NCBI GenBank assembly: GCA_947575935.1
Contig: CANPPM010000100.1
Span: 1-9,266 of the forward strand
Length of the DNA stretch: 9,266 nucleotides
Direction of reading: 5' to 3'
Source of the DNA: an uncultured Butyricicoccus sp.
GTDB taxonomy: Bacteria; Bacillota; Clostridia; Oscillospirales; Butyricicoccaceae
Part shown: in pieces, positions 1 through 6,171 of the stretch
Numbering within the stretch: position 1 is the stretch's first letter
How the letters are laid out: every line of letters begins with the position of its first letter
Notes under the pieces: generated by a model
What the model was told of the DNA's origin: nothing
What the model saw: the letters and a program-made list of their open reading frames with translations, nothing else
Databases searched by the model: none
Translations under genes and position numbers: made by a program

Positions 1-179
1 TAGTAAAACAATGGATTGTCATACAGTACCCGCAGATAGACTTCCTGTACCTGTTCGGAGGAGAGGACGGTCGGCACTTCGATCTGACAGGCGCGCATCT
101 TCAGGCCGTCAAAGATCTTCCGGTACACCCTGCGAGCGTCTGGCAGCATGATGCTATAATAATATCGTTCATTTTTCAC
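1..179 (-). CDS. N-terminal fragment of a probable transglutaminase-like protein (cut by window edge)
   Basis: An open frame runs from a GTG codon at 179-177 off the left edge, giving 59 residues that begin VKNERYYYSIMLPDARRVYR and contain IFDGLKMRACQIEVP and VLYDNPLFY. A Shine-Dalgarno AGGGTGA (187-193) lies 7 nt before the GTG and supports this start. From memory of the family, clostridial transglutaminase-like proteins often open with a helical region of this pattern (a tyrosine-rich start, a 'YxxIYDGLK' helix, then a 'VLYDxPxLFY' stretch) before the Cys-His-Asp core. The core would lie outside the window, so catalytic residues cannot be checked and the function is an inference. The fragment has no signal peptide or membrane segment. 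It starts about 20 nt after the T-tract of a candidate terminator ending the LRR gene, so its expression may depend on readthrough. Confidence 0.55.
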   Translation of the reverse strand, partial: MKNERYYYSIMLPDARRVYRKIFDGLKMRACQIEVPTVLSSEQVQEVYLRVLYDNPLFY

Positions 180-186
180 TGTTCTG

Positions 187-193
187 TCACCCT
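187..193 (-). promoter_or_regulatory. Shine-Dalgarno AGGGTGA for the GTG start at 179
   Basis: On the minus strand AGGGTGA precedes GTG with a 7-nt spacer. It decides the start of the left-edge gene, whose frame stays open further upstream. It sits only a few bases after the T6 tract of the preceding candidate terminator. Confidence 0.6.
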
Positions 194-199
194 GTCTGC

Positions 200-270
200 A
201 AAAAAGCCGTAGCCTGCCGGAAACCGGTCCCACGCGATCCGGCCGGCAGTTCCCGCAGCGGATGGCTACG
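200..270 (-). terminator. Candidate intrinsic terminator at the end of the LRR gene
   Basis: Two nested inverted repeats are seen. The outer pair is CGTAGCC (208-214) with GGCTACG (264-270), 7 perfect bp. The inner pair is TGCCGG (215-220) with CCGGCA (243-248). A 15-nt one-sided bulge (249-263) and a 22-nt inner loop (221-242) separate them. Read on the minus strand, the outer stem closes 2 nt before a T6 tract (200-205), the layout of a Rho-independent terminator. The LRR stop codon (266-268) lies inside the stem, so a terminating ribosome could interfere with folding. The bulge makes the structure imperfect, so full termination is not certain. Confidence 0.5.
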
Positions 271-1699
271 AGAGTGGGACGCACCGTATGCCGTGGGCCT
301 GGCAGTAGGTTTCTACATAGGGGTTGCCCTTGACCGCGATCTCGAAATCCGCCGGGCAGCCCCAAAAGGCGCCGTCCCCGATCAGGCGGATGCGGTCCTG
401 CAGGATGATTCGCTGCAGCTGCCGGCAGCCCGCAAATGCCGCGTGGCCGATGCGCTCGACATTGCGCGGTATGCTGAGGGTTCGGATGTCTCCACAGTCC
501 TGAAAAGCGCAGTCGCCAATGTCCCGGATTCCACGGGACAGCATGACGCTTTTCAGCCCGGTGCAGCCCTGAAAGGCACGCTCGCCGATGGTTTCCACAC
601 TGCACGGCAGGATCACCGACTGCAGCCGGCGGCAGTCCCGAAAGGCACGGCGTCCGATCTTCTGCAGCGTATCAGTCATCGTGACGGTTTGCAGCAGGAA
701 TGCGCCTTCAAAGGCCGAGTCGGCGATCGCTGTGACGGTTTCTTCCAAAATATAGCCGGCGTCTGTCCGCCCGGCAGGGTAGTATAGTAGGGTGCGCCGG
801 TCCCGGCTGTGCAGGACGCCGTCCAGGCTGGAAAATACCGGGTTTGCCCGATCGATTTCAACCCGTTCGAGCGCCTGGCAGAGGAAAAAAGCGGCAGGTT
901 CAATGGTCTGCCGCTGCTGGGGCAGCTGCAGCTCCCGGATCTCACTGCGGTCAAAGGCATAGCTGCAGATGGTCTCGACGCGGTGTGGTATCTGTCCCGC
1001 AGGGCGGCGGACTGCACGGAGCAGGGCGTTTCGAGACCGGTCGACTAGCATGCCGCCTGCAGCGGAAAAGCCGGTGTTTCCACTGACCGACAGTTCGGAC
1101 AGGGACCAGCAGCCCCGGAATGCTTCGCGCCCGATGGCTTCCAGTTGGGCGGGCAGGACCACCCGGCTGAGTCTCCGGCAGTTCAGGAACGCGCGGGGAC
1201 GGATACGCCGGATGGTATCCGGCAGGGTCAGCTCGGTCAATTCGGCGCAGGCAAGCGCCTTGTAGCCCAGCCCTTCATACGCCTGTAGAAATGCGCCGTC
1301 AGGATCCATCTGCCCGGTAAAACTGCCTTTGATCAGCTCGGCGGACGGCTGCGGCCCGGCGTTTGCCGTTTCGGCCGGCACTCCGAGGGAGTCTGCGAGC
1401 GTCTCCACTGCAAACCGGGACGCGCTTTCGGTGATCCAGAGGTCGCCGGATAAGCGGTGTACCCAGCGATTCAGCGTGCGCTGCCGTGCTTCGCTGTCCG
1501 CATCGCGAACTGCCAGCAAATCACTGGCGATCCCCTCGCGCAGTACGGAAACGATCAGCCTGCGTTCCTTGGCATACTGCGGCAGATAGTCCATCAGCAG
1601 GGCGTTCACCCGCCGCGTGTCCAGCAGCAGGTCGGGCGTATAGGTCTGCCAAAGGGTGCGCAGTACGCTGCTGATTTCCTTGATCTCGTTTGCATCCAT
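266..1699 (-). CDS. Cytoplasmic BspA-type leucine-rich-repeat protein with helical N-terminal domain
   Basis: The protein is 477 residues and starts MDANEIKEIS. The ATG at 1699 is chosen because AGGAG (1707-1711) lies 7 nt upstream; an in-frame ATG at 1741 lacks this support. Residues 1-110 form a predicted all-helical charged domain I cannot name. From about 150 onward there are ~23-residue BspA/LRR_5 repeats of the form 'L..V.LP..v..IG..AF.gC..L', clearest at 155-200 and 336-450. Two 'GMLVD..' / 'GVLHS..' hairpin modules (216-230, 294-310) interrupt them, as is usual in the family. The C-terminus (NPYVETYCQAHGIRC) is the usual cap. Most BspA proteins are secreted adhesins. This one has no signal peptide, anchor or membrane segment, so it probably works in the cytoplasm as a binding scaffold. 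It follows the PP2C gene after 54 nt and is the last gene before a candidate terminator. Confidence 0.88.
   Translation of the reverse strand: MDANEIKEISSVLRTLWQTYTPDLLLDTRRVNALLMDYLPQYAKERRLIVSVLREGIASDLLAVRDADSEARQRTLNRWVHRLSGDLWITESASRFAVETLADSLGVPAETANAGPQPSAELIKGSFTGQMDPDGAFLQAYEGLGYKALACAELTELTLPDTIRRIRPRAFLNCRRLSRVVLPAQLEAIGREAFRGCWSLSELSVSGNTGFSAAGGMLVDRSRNALLRAVRRPAGQIPHRVETICSYAFDRSEIRELQLPQQRQTIEPAAFFLCQALERVEIDRANPVFSSLDGVLHSRDRRTLLYYPAGRTDAGYILEETVTAIADSAFEGAFLLQTVTMTDTLQKIGRRAFRDCRRLQSVILPCSVETIGERAFQGCTGLKSVMLSRGIRDIGDCAFQDCGDIRTLSIPRNVERIGHAAFAGCRQLQRIILQDRIRLIGDGAFWGCPADFEIAVKGNPYVETYCQAHGIRCVPLS
350..694 (-). repeat. C-terminal block of degenerate ~69-bp LRR_5 repeats
   Basis: Five consecutive repeats of about 23 codons lie within residues 336-450 of the LRR protein. 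The recurring core is IG-x-x-AF-x-x-C-x-x-L. At the DNA level the units are degenerate but recognisable through repeated AAAGGC and CCGAT words on the plus strand. A shorter block of two repeats lies at about 1100-1237. Confidence 0.75.
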
Positions 1700-1706
1700 A
1701 TGCGAT

Positions 1707-1711
1707 CTCCT
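1707..1711 (-). promoter_or_regulatory. Shine-Dalgarno AGGAG for the LRR gene
   Basis: AGGAG with a 7-nt spacer precedes the ATG at 1699. It argues for this start rather than the ATG at 1741, which would add 14 residues rich in proline and arginine (MAPGPPPRTDRRSH) encoded by the intergenic stretch. Confidence 0.7.
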
Positions 1712-1753
1712 GTCTGTGCGGGGTGGGGGACCGGGAGCCATCCGGCCCGCCGG

Positions 1754-3235
1754 TTACCGGCCTTCGGCTTCGTCCTTTTCCTGGGGCGCTGCAGGCGGTT
1801 CGGGCAGGAACGCGCCGTCATCCTCCGGCATTGTCTCGCATGCGGCGGCCTCCTCTTCGGAGGCCGCCTCGCCGCTGTCCATAGCGGAGGAACCTACAGG
1901 CGGCGTAAGAGCGGCGTAGCTGCTCCCAGGGAAAGCTTGGTCCAGCTCGGTCAATAGGCCGGCGAGTTCGCCTTGCGTTTGCTGGACCAGTTCAGAGGGG
2001 ATGGCGGGCAGTTCTTGTGTTTCTGCCTCGCCGGGGGAGAGAAAAGAAGCGCCAATCCGGCAGCCGCAGTACCCGCAGAAGCATGCGCCCGGCTTCAGCG
2101 GCCTGCCGCACGCTTCGCAATAATTCTGCCGGTAAGGGGGCGCCTGTTCGGCGGAAGATTGTGTGCCGCATTCTGCCCGCGGCTGCCTGCGTTCGCTTTC
2201 TCTCTGCTTTTGCGCCGCCGTTTGCCGCGCTTGTTCCGCCTCCCGCCGTTTGCGCGCTTCTTCACGGGCGTGACGGGCTCTTTCCTGCTCTTCATAGCGC
2301 GCCTGTACGCGCAGCCGTTCTTCTTCCAGCCGTGCTTCTTCCATTCGGACGTGCTGTTCGACACGCGCTTTTTCCCTGGCCGCGTCATAGTCTCGGATTG
2401 CCTCCAGCTGGCCGATCTTTTCCAGATCAAGCACGGCGGCAACCGACACGTCGTCGCCGCTGCCCTTTTCGGACAGCCGTGGCAGATAGTCTTTAAACTC
2501 GTCGACCGCTGCGTCAAACGCCGACTGCGTGAAGGAATACAGTACGGTTTTATAGAGATTGTATAGCTGCTCCTTGTTTTTAAAACAGTCGTCTACGCCA
2601 TCCGAGCCGACAAAGACGGCGACCGGAAGCTTTTCGGAAAAGCGGTGCCGGAAATTGTCGAGGGCGTCCGCATCACAAATGGAAGTTGTTGCATGCAGGA
2701 AGCAGCGGTCGTTGGGGGGGATGGGCTGCCCGAACTGCCCCTCCTGCGTCACAGCGACGCATTTTCCATCACCGATTTGGACGGCAAACCAGTAGTCGGC
2801 CGTGACAGCCGCGGCAATTAGGGTCGTACCATAAGCGCTTTCTATGCGGCCGTCCTGATATTTCTGCCGCGCCTTGGCTGATACCTGCGCAAGCTCCTCT
2901 GTGCTAAAGGGATGCGTGTCATAGTGAAGGCGGATGAGTGCATTCCAGGTTGTGATAATGCTGCTCTCCAGTTCCCGCAGTAGGCGGTCGCTTTCGTGCC
3001 GCAGGGAGGCGGCGTCTGTCTGGTGGACAAATTCTTGAATATTCTGCATGGCGGACTGACAGGCATATTGGGCGCCAAGCGCGCTTCGCACATAGTCGTT
3101 TCCCCCATGCCCGTCGCAGACGGCCGCGATGGTGCAGCAGCCGTCTGTATACGAGCCTGCATAATCCTGGCATTCTTTCTGTTTGCGGATGTGGCTTGCC
3201 CCCCGGATAGAGGCATGAAAGGCCCTAGCATTCAT
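1754..3235 (-). CDS. PP2C-type protein phosphatase with coiled coil, zinc ribbon and acidic tail
   Basis: The protein is 493 residues, starting MNARAFHASI, with a strong AAAGGAGG (3246-3253) before the ATG. Residues 1-273 are a PP2C domain of the stand-alone bacterial type: RGASH...CQDYAG (11-27, Asp24), CDGHGG (40-45, Asp41), AYGTTL (134-139), IGDGKC (154-159), SDGVDD (211-216) and GSGDDVS (258-264). The metal-binding aspartates are present, so it is predicted to be an active Mn/Mg-dependent Ser/Thr phosphatase. Residues 275-350 are a long Glu/Arg/Ala coiled coil. Residues 373-392 carry a zinc ribbon with CxxC pairs (C373/C376 and C387/C390, plus C385 and C392). The tail (400-493) is acidic and low in complexity. 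The gene starts 22 nt after the vWA stop and two genes after the kinase. The family context predicts that it reverses the kinase's phosphorylation. The extra C-terminal modules probably localise or assemble it. Confidence 0.9.
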   Translation of the reverse strand: MNARAFHASIRGASHIRKQKECQDYAGSYTDGCCTIAAVCDGHGGNDYVRSALGAQYACQSAMQNIQEFVHQTDAASLRHESDRLLRELESSIITTWNALIRLHYDTHPFSTEELAQVSAKARQKYQDGRIESAYGTTLIAAAVTADYWFAVQIGDGKCVAVTQEGQFGQPIPPNDRCFLHATTSICDADALDNFRHRFSEKLPVAVFVGSDGVDDCFKNKEQLYNLYKTVLYSFTQSAFDAAVDEFKDYLPRLSEKGSGDDVSVAAVLDLEKIGQLEAIRDYDAAREKARVEQHVRMEEARLEEERLRVQARYEEQERARHAREEARKRREAEQARQTAAQKQRESERRQPRAECGTQSSAEQAPPYRQNYCEACGRPLKPGACFCGYCGCRIGASFLSPGEAETQELPAIPSELVQQTQGELAGLLTELDQAFPGSSYAALTPPVGSSAMDSGEAASEEEAAACETMPEDDGAFLPEPPAAPQEKDEAEGR

Positions 3236-3245
3236 AGGCCCGGGA

Positions 3246-3253
3246 CCTCCTTT
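3246..3253 (-). promoter_or_regulatory. Shine-Dalgarno AAAGGAGG for the PP2C gene
   Basis: AAAGGAGG with a 10-nt spacer to the ATG at 3235 fixes this start. The open frame continues to 3502, but that extension overlaps the end of the vWA gene in another frame and encodes a proline- and arginine-rich shadow. Confidence 0.8.
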
Positions 3254-3257
3254 CCTG

Positions 3258-4022
3258 TTACCACTGGATCCCGTCGTCGTCAAAAGCGTCCCAATCGGCG
3301 GCGTCCGCGGTCTGTGCCTGGATTTCCTTGACAAACAGATCCTGCTTGCTGACGATATCGCTCTCCGCATCGCTGCCGTTGCCAGCGGGGTCGGAGGCGG
3401 CGGCATTGGAGCTTTGACTGCCGATTTCGGAGGCGCGGACGCTGACAAACTGGATCCATTTGCGCAGGGCCTCGGGCGAGTGTACGGTAATGACTGCTTC
3501 AATGTTCCCGGTAAAGTCGGCGAGTACCGATGTATTCGCGTCCTCCCCGATGGCGATCGCGACCTTAATGGCCTTTTTAAACCAGTTGTTCTGTTTCAGC
3601 TTGTCCAGCCCGTACCGGTAATTGTCAGTTGGCTCGCCGTCGGACATCAGAAAGATTGCCGGGGCAAAGGAACCGGTCGCATCGCTCATAAACGCGTTAC
3701 GGGACAGTTTTTCGTTCAGCTGCATACAGGCTTCGCCAAGATCGGTCACGCCAGAGGCGTCCAGGTAGTTCCAGCGGAAGTTTTCAGCCGCCACCGGCGC
3801 GCTGTCGATCCACCGTGCGCCGGTGGAAAAGGAAAGTGTTGCAACCTTAATTTGTGCGTCTGCATTGGTTTCGGAAATATCCTTGATTTCCGGAACAATC
3901 TCCTCAATGGCCGAATTCACCGTACCGATCTTAGCGCCGCTCATGCTGCCCGAGGTGTCTACCACGAAAAACAGGACCATTGTCCGTCTCGGTACTTCTA
4001 CCACTTCATCATAGAGTCCCAT
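3258..4022 (-). CDS. TerY-like von Willebrand factor A domain protein
   Basis: The protein is 254 residues with a vWA domain over about residues 12-198. The metal-ion-dependent adhesion site is complete: DTSGS (22-26), Thr93 in GVTDLG and Asp128 in SDGEP. This fits the cytoplasmic TerY family of tellurium/stress clusters and not a secreted vWA protein, since there is no signal peptide or membrane segment. The region after residue 200 is Ser/Ala/Asp-rich and ends in a short acidic-aromatic peptide (DWDAFDDDGIQW, 243-254), which could be a docking motif. The ATG at 4022 has only a weak GGTGA (4027-4031) 4 nt upstream, and no in-frame ATG or GTG is evident just upstream. Together with the PP2C gene (22 nt downstream) and the kinase (169 nt upstream) it forms the TerY-phosphatase-kinase triad known from comparative genomics of Ter systems. 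By analogy it would scaffold the metal-dependent assembly of kinase, phosphatase and target. Confidence 0.9.
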   Translation of the reverse strand: MGLYDEVVEVPRRTMVLFFVVDTSGSMSGAKIGTVNSAIEEIVPEIKDISETNADAQIKVATLSFSTGARWIDSAPVAAENFRWNYLDASGVTDLGEACMQLNEKLSRNAFMSDATGSFAPAIFLMSDGEPTDNYRYGLDKLKQNNWFKKAIKVAIAIGEDANTSVLADFTGNIEAVITVHSPEALRKWIQFVSVRASEIGSQSSNAAASDPAGNGSDAESDIVSKQDLFVKEIQAQTADAADWDAFDDDGIQW

Positions 4023-4191
4023 ATCTTCACCATTTCGGCTGTCATGCCCGGGCTGTATCAGCAGGTTCGGGCGCAGCCGCCTTTCTCAAAAATCAAAGTA
4101 TCCGGGGGAGGGCTCTTCCGGACTGCCGCCATAGGCTTACGAAAGCCGGTGCGGCCCAAACCGCGCGGGCGGCGCATGCCGGGGGGACGGG
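4023..4191 (-). other. 169-bp kinase-vWA gap with imperfect hairpins
   Basis: This is the longest gap inside the cluster. Just after the kinase stop is a GC-rich bulged stem, CCGG/TGCG/GCC around 4145-4156 pairing with 4168-4182. Further on, TCCGG (4101-4105) pairs with CCGGA (4118-4122), followed on the minus strand by a T5 run at 4088-4092, 8 nt after the stem. Both are weak terminator- or attenuator-like elements. A GCCCGGGC palindrome lies at 4046-4053. I see no convincing -35/-10 pair and no well-supported small gene (see rejected items). Confidence 0.4.
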
Positions 4192-5490
4192 TTACCGGAT
4201 CTCAGCGGCGTTGCCGTGGCCGAAACTGATCTTCAGCCCGCGCCCCAGCTTGACGACCTTGCCGTCCTCATAGATACGGCTGCTTCCATTTGGCAGCGTG
4301 GCCTCCCAGGCAGTGCCGGATCGGTTTTTCAAACCGATCAGCGAGGGGTCGCTGCGGCTGGTTACAACCTCGCCCGTCACCTGCCGGAAGTCGTCGCTGT
4401 CATATACGGTGTGGCAAGCATAAAGCTTCTGCCCGGGTGCAAGTGCGACCTGGTATTTTTTGACGTGCAGAAGCGGGACGGACGACAGGCTGCGGCCGCA
4501 TTCCATGCATTTACAGTCCTGCGCTTCCGGGTCGAGGAAGGTCTCGCCGCCGCAGGCGCACCGGATGGTAAGGCCGCGCAGCCGGATAAAAAGCTCCTGC
4601 CATTCTTTCTCAATCACACGGTGGGTTGCATCCAGCCCGGTCATACAGGCTTGGCTAAAGGCGCGTGTAAAGGCCTGCCGGACAAAAGCGGGATAAACCG
4701 GCCACAAGCGGATCTCGTTTTGGTGCACACCGCGCACCGGGCGGTTGCTGTCATTTGCCGGATCCCAGACAAAAACAGGGGAACGGCCATAGAATCTGCG
4801 CTCAAGCTCTTCTGTCAGGCAGGGGCACATAGTACCGCGGCCTTCCAACGGGTGGTTGAGGAACAGCAGCATATATAGGACAACCGCCAGCGAAAAGCGG
4901 TCGGTGTGGTTGTCCGGCCGCTTTTTTCCCATCACGACCTCGGGGGCCATATAACGGCACTTGCCTGCGATGCCCAGGTTTTCGCCGTAAGGGGCAACGT
5001 TGTCATTGTCGCAGATCAGCACATCCCCTGTTTTGGGGTTGACAAAAAAATTCCCGTCGTTAAGATCCTGATAGCTGTAGCCCCGGTTATGCAGCGCGCG
5101 GAAACCGTTTGTGATGCACAGCGCGGCGTTGATAACGGCGTCAATACTGGAAAACCGGACCTTTGCCAGCAGAAACCGTGAGAAGTCCTGATATTCCCCG
5201 GGCCGGAGATCCATCAGGTAGCCAAAGCTGCCTTCGTAATGTTCTGTAATCTCTAACGGCCATAAAAACGCGCCGGTTGGCGCGCCCTGCCGGATATTGT
5301 TTTCAATATTTCGGTAGAATTTATCGGCGTGTCTGAGCTTGCTGCCAAAATACCATTTCAGGGCCAGCCGCCGGCCGCCGTATTCGGCTTCATACACCGT
5401 GCCTTGGCCGCCCTCTCCCAGCTTGCGGATTACCTCCAGCGCATCGCCCGAGGCTGTCTTGATTATTTGTCCTGTTTGAAATTCCTTCAC
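4192..5490 (-). CDS. Ter-associated protein kinase with zinc ribbon and C-terminal domain
   Basis: The protein is 432 residues and starts at GTG (5490-5488), with GAGGTGA (5497-5503) 6 nt upstream. The kinase fold covers about residues 15-300: glycine loop GEGGQG (25-30), ALK lysine Lys45, catalytic loop YQDLNDGNFF (140-149, with Asp142 and Asn147), metal motif DND (161-163) in place of DFG, APE (182-184) and DRFSLAVVLYMLL (197-209). The key catalytic residues are present, so activity is likely despite YQD for HRD and DND for DFG; such variants are typical of kinases in this cluster type. Next come a zinc ribbon (C311, C313, C328, C331, with C326 nearby) and a small C-terminal domain (about 340-432) ending in GRGLKISFGHGNAAEIR, which has an FHA-like look but is not identified. 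No membrane segment is present, so it is cytoplasmic. It lies 63 nt after terD, across a strong hairpin, and feeds the vWA and PP2C partners. Confidence 0.9.
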   Translation of the reverse strand: MKEFQTGQIIKTASGDALEVIRKLGEGGQGTVYEAEYGGRRLALKWYFGSKLRHADKFYRNIENNIRQGAPTGAFLWPLEITEHYEGSFGYLMDLRPGEYQDFSRFLLAKVRFSSIDAVINAALCITNGFRALHNRGYSYQDLNDGNFFVNPKTGDVLICDNDNVAPYGENLGIAGKCRYMAPEVVMGKKRPDNHTDRFSLAVVLYMLLFLNHPLEGRGTMCPCLTEELERRFYGRSPVFVWDPANDSNRPVRGVHQNEIRLWPVYPAFVRQAFTRAFSQACMTGLDATHRVIEKEWQELFIRLRGLTIRCACGGETFLDPEAQDCKCMECGRSLSSVPLLHVKKYQVALAPGQKLYACHTVYDSDDFRQVTGEVVTSRSDPSLIGLKNRSGTAWEATLPNGSSRIYEDGKVVKLGRGLKISFGHGNAAEIR

Positions 5491-5496
5491 GGGGCG

Positions 5497-5503
5497 TCAC
5501 CTC
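5497..5503 (-). promoter_or_regulatory. Shine-Dalgarno GAGGTGA for the kinase GTG start
   Basis: GAGGTGA with a 6-nt spacer precedes GTG AAG GAA at 5490. It is the reason for accepting a non-ATG start. It begins only about 9 nt after the base of the strong hairpin at 5513-5546, so ribosome access could be affected by that structure. Confidence 0.75.
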
Positions 5504-5512
5504 TTTCCGAGC

Positions 5513-5546
5513 CGGCGGGTGCAGGCTGCTTTGCCCGCACCCGCCG
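5513..5546 (-). promoter_or_regulatory. Strong intercistronic hairpin between terD and the kinase
   Basis: A perfect 10-bp stem joins CGGCGGGTGC (5513-5522) with GCACCCGCCG (5537-5546). After one A/C mismatch it continues for 3 more bp (GGC 5524-5526 with GCC 5533-5535) and closes on a 6-nt loop. The stem starts 7 nt after the terD stop codon on the minus strand and has no following T-tract, so it is not a standard intrinsic terminator. A role in 3' mRNA protection, processing or attenuation of the downstream genes is an inference. Confidence 0.7.
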
Positions 5547-5553
5547 CCCTGTG

Positions 5554-6138
5554 TTATACGTTTGCGCCGAAGGAACGGCAGATAGCTTCCAGGCCGCCTT
5601 GATAGCCTGCGGCGACTGCGTTGAATTTCCACTCGCCGTTCCGGTTGTAAACCTCGGCGACGACCAGCGCGGTTTCGATGGAAAACTCTTCTTCCAGGTC
5701 AAACTTCAGCACGGGCTCGCCGACCGTATCAAACTCGTCTTCCAGTTTTGCGATGCGAATATATGCGTTTGAAACCTGTCCGAAATTTTGGCGCCGCGCC
5801 TCTGTGTCATGAATGGTAACACAGATCGCAAGCTTCTTAATTTCGGCCGGCAGTTTCTCAAAGTTAATGATAATAACCTCGTCATCTCCATCGCCGTCTC
5901 CGGTTAAGTTGTCGCCGGTATGTACAACTGCACCGTTTCGCCCATTGAGATTGTTATAGAATACAAAGTCTTCGTCGCGCAGCAGCTTGCCGTTTTCGCC
6001 TAGCAGGAAAACCGAAGCATCCAAATCGAAGTCAAAGCCGCCGTCATACCGGTTGGTGTCCCAGCCGAGGCCGACCAGTGCGAGCCGCATCGTATTGTCG
6101 AGCGAGACGCGCTGCCCTTTTTGCAGATTGATCGCCAT
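5554..6138 (-). CDS. terD: TerD family calcium-binding stress protein
   Basis: The protein is 194 residues, the usual TerD length. It opens MAINLQKGQRVSLDN and contains VGLGWD (22-27), FDLDAS (37-42), the hallmark GDNLTGDGDGDDE (75-87), FGQVSNAYIRI (119-129) and VVAEVYNRNGEWKFNAV (159-175). TerD proteins are cytoplasmic beta-rich proteins that bind Ca2+ through clustered aspartates, and both aspartate motifs are intact here. They are tied to tellurite, oxidative, phage and envelope stress, but the biochemical role is unsettled. The start is well supported by AGGAGG (6149-6154) 10 nt upstream. It lies 33 nt after its paralogue and is followed by a strong hairpin before the kinase gene. The calcium pump upstream and the phosphorylation triad downstream suggest a calcium-linked stress pathway. 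The symbol is assigned by family; it could equally be called terE. Confidence 0.93.
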   Translation of the reverse strand: MAINLQKGQRVSLDNTMRLALVGLGWDTNRYDGGFDFDLDASVFLLGENGKLLRDEDFVFYNNLNGRNGAVVHTGDNLTGDGDGDDEVIIINFEKLPAEIKKLAICVTIHDTEARRQNFGQVSNAYIRIAKLEDEFDTVGEPVLKFDLEEEFSIETALVVAEVYNRNGEWKFNAVAAGYQGGLEAICRSFGANV

Positions 6139-6171
6139 TACCTTTGTTCCTCCTATCCTGTCAATCGCTGA

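Noticed and set aside
155..160. TATAAT on the plus strand
   Set aside because: It is explained by consecutive Tyr codons of the minus-strand gene and has no -35 match about 17 nt upstream.
1700..1741. Upstream ATG extending the LRR protein by 14 residues
   Set aside because: The extension is Pro/Arg-rich and the internal ATG at 1699 has a proper AGGAG at good spacing.
1973..2566. Plus-strand open frame opposite the PP2C coiled coil
   Set aside because: The apparent hydrophobic protein (Phe/Leu/Arg-rich) is the mirror image of Glu/Arg codons in the coiled coil, a common artefact.
3236..3502. Upstream start extending the PP2C protein by 89 residues
   Set aside because: The extension overlaps the vWA coding region and is low complexity. 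The PP2C domain begins right after the internal ATG with its strong AAAGGAGG.
4058..4177. Minus-strand 39-residue open frame in the kinase-vWA gap (MRRPRGLGRT...GGCARTC)
   Set aside because: It has no Shine-Dalgarno before its ATG (upstream is C-rich), overlaps the GC-rich imperfect hairpins and matches no family I know. It was not listed as a gene, though its Cys-Arg-rich end could be checked for conservation.
3414..4229. Plus-strand 271-residue open frame opposite the vWA gene
   Set aside because: It is antisense to a vWA gene with a complete MIDAS motif, and shows no domain and no upstream ribosome binding site that I can support.
5039..5066. Plus-strand TTGACA, 16-nt spacer, TAAGAT promoter-like pair inside the kinase gene
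   Set aside because: The TTGACA matches consensus but the -10 is only 4 of 6, and the bases are explained by conserved kinase codons (Asn-Phe-Phe-Val-Asn). It could give an antisense RNA, but nothing downstream supports it.
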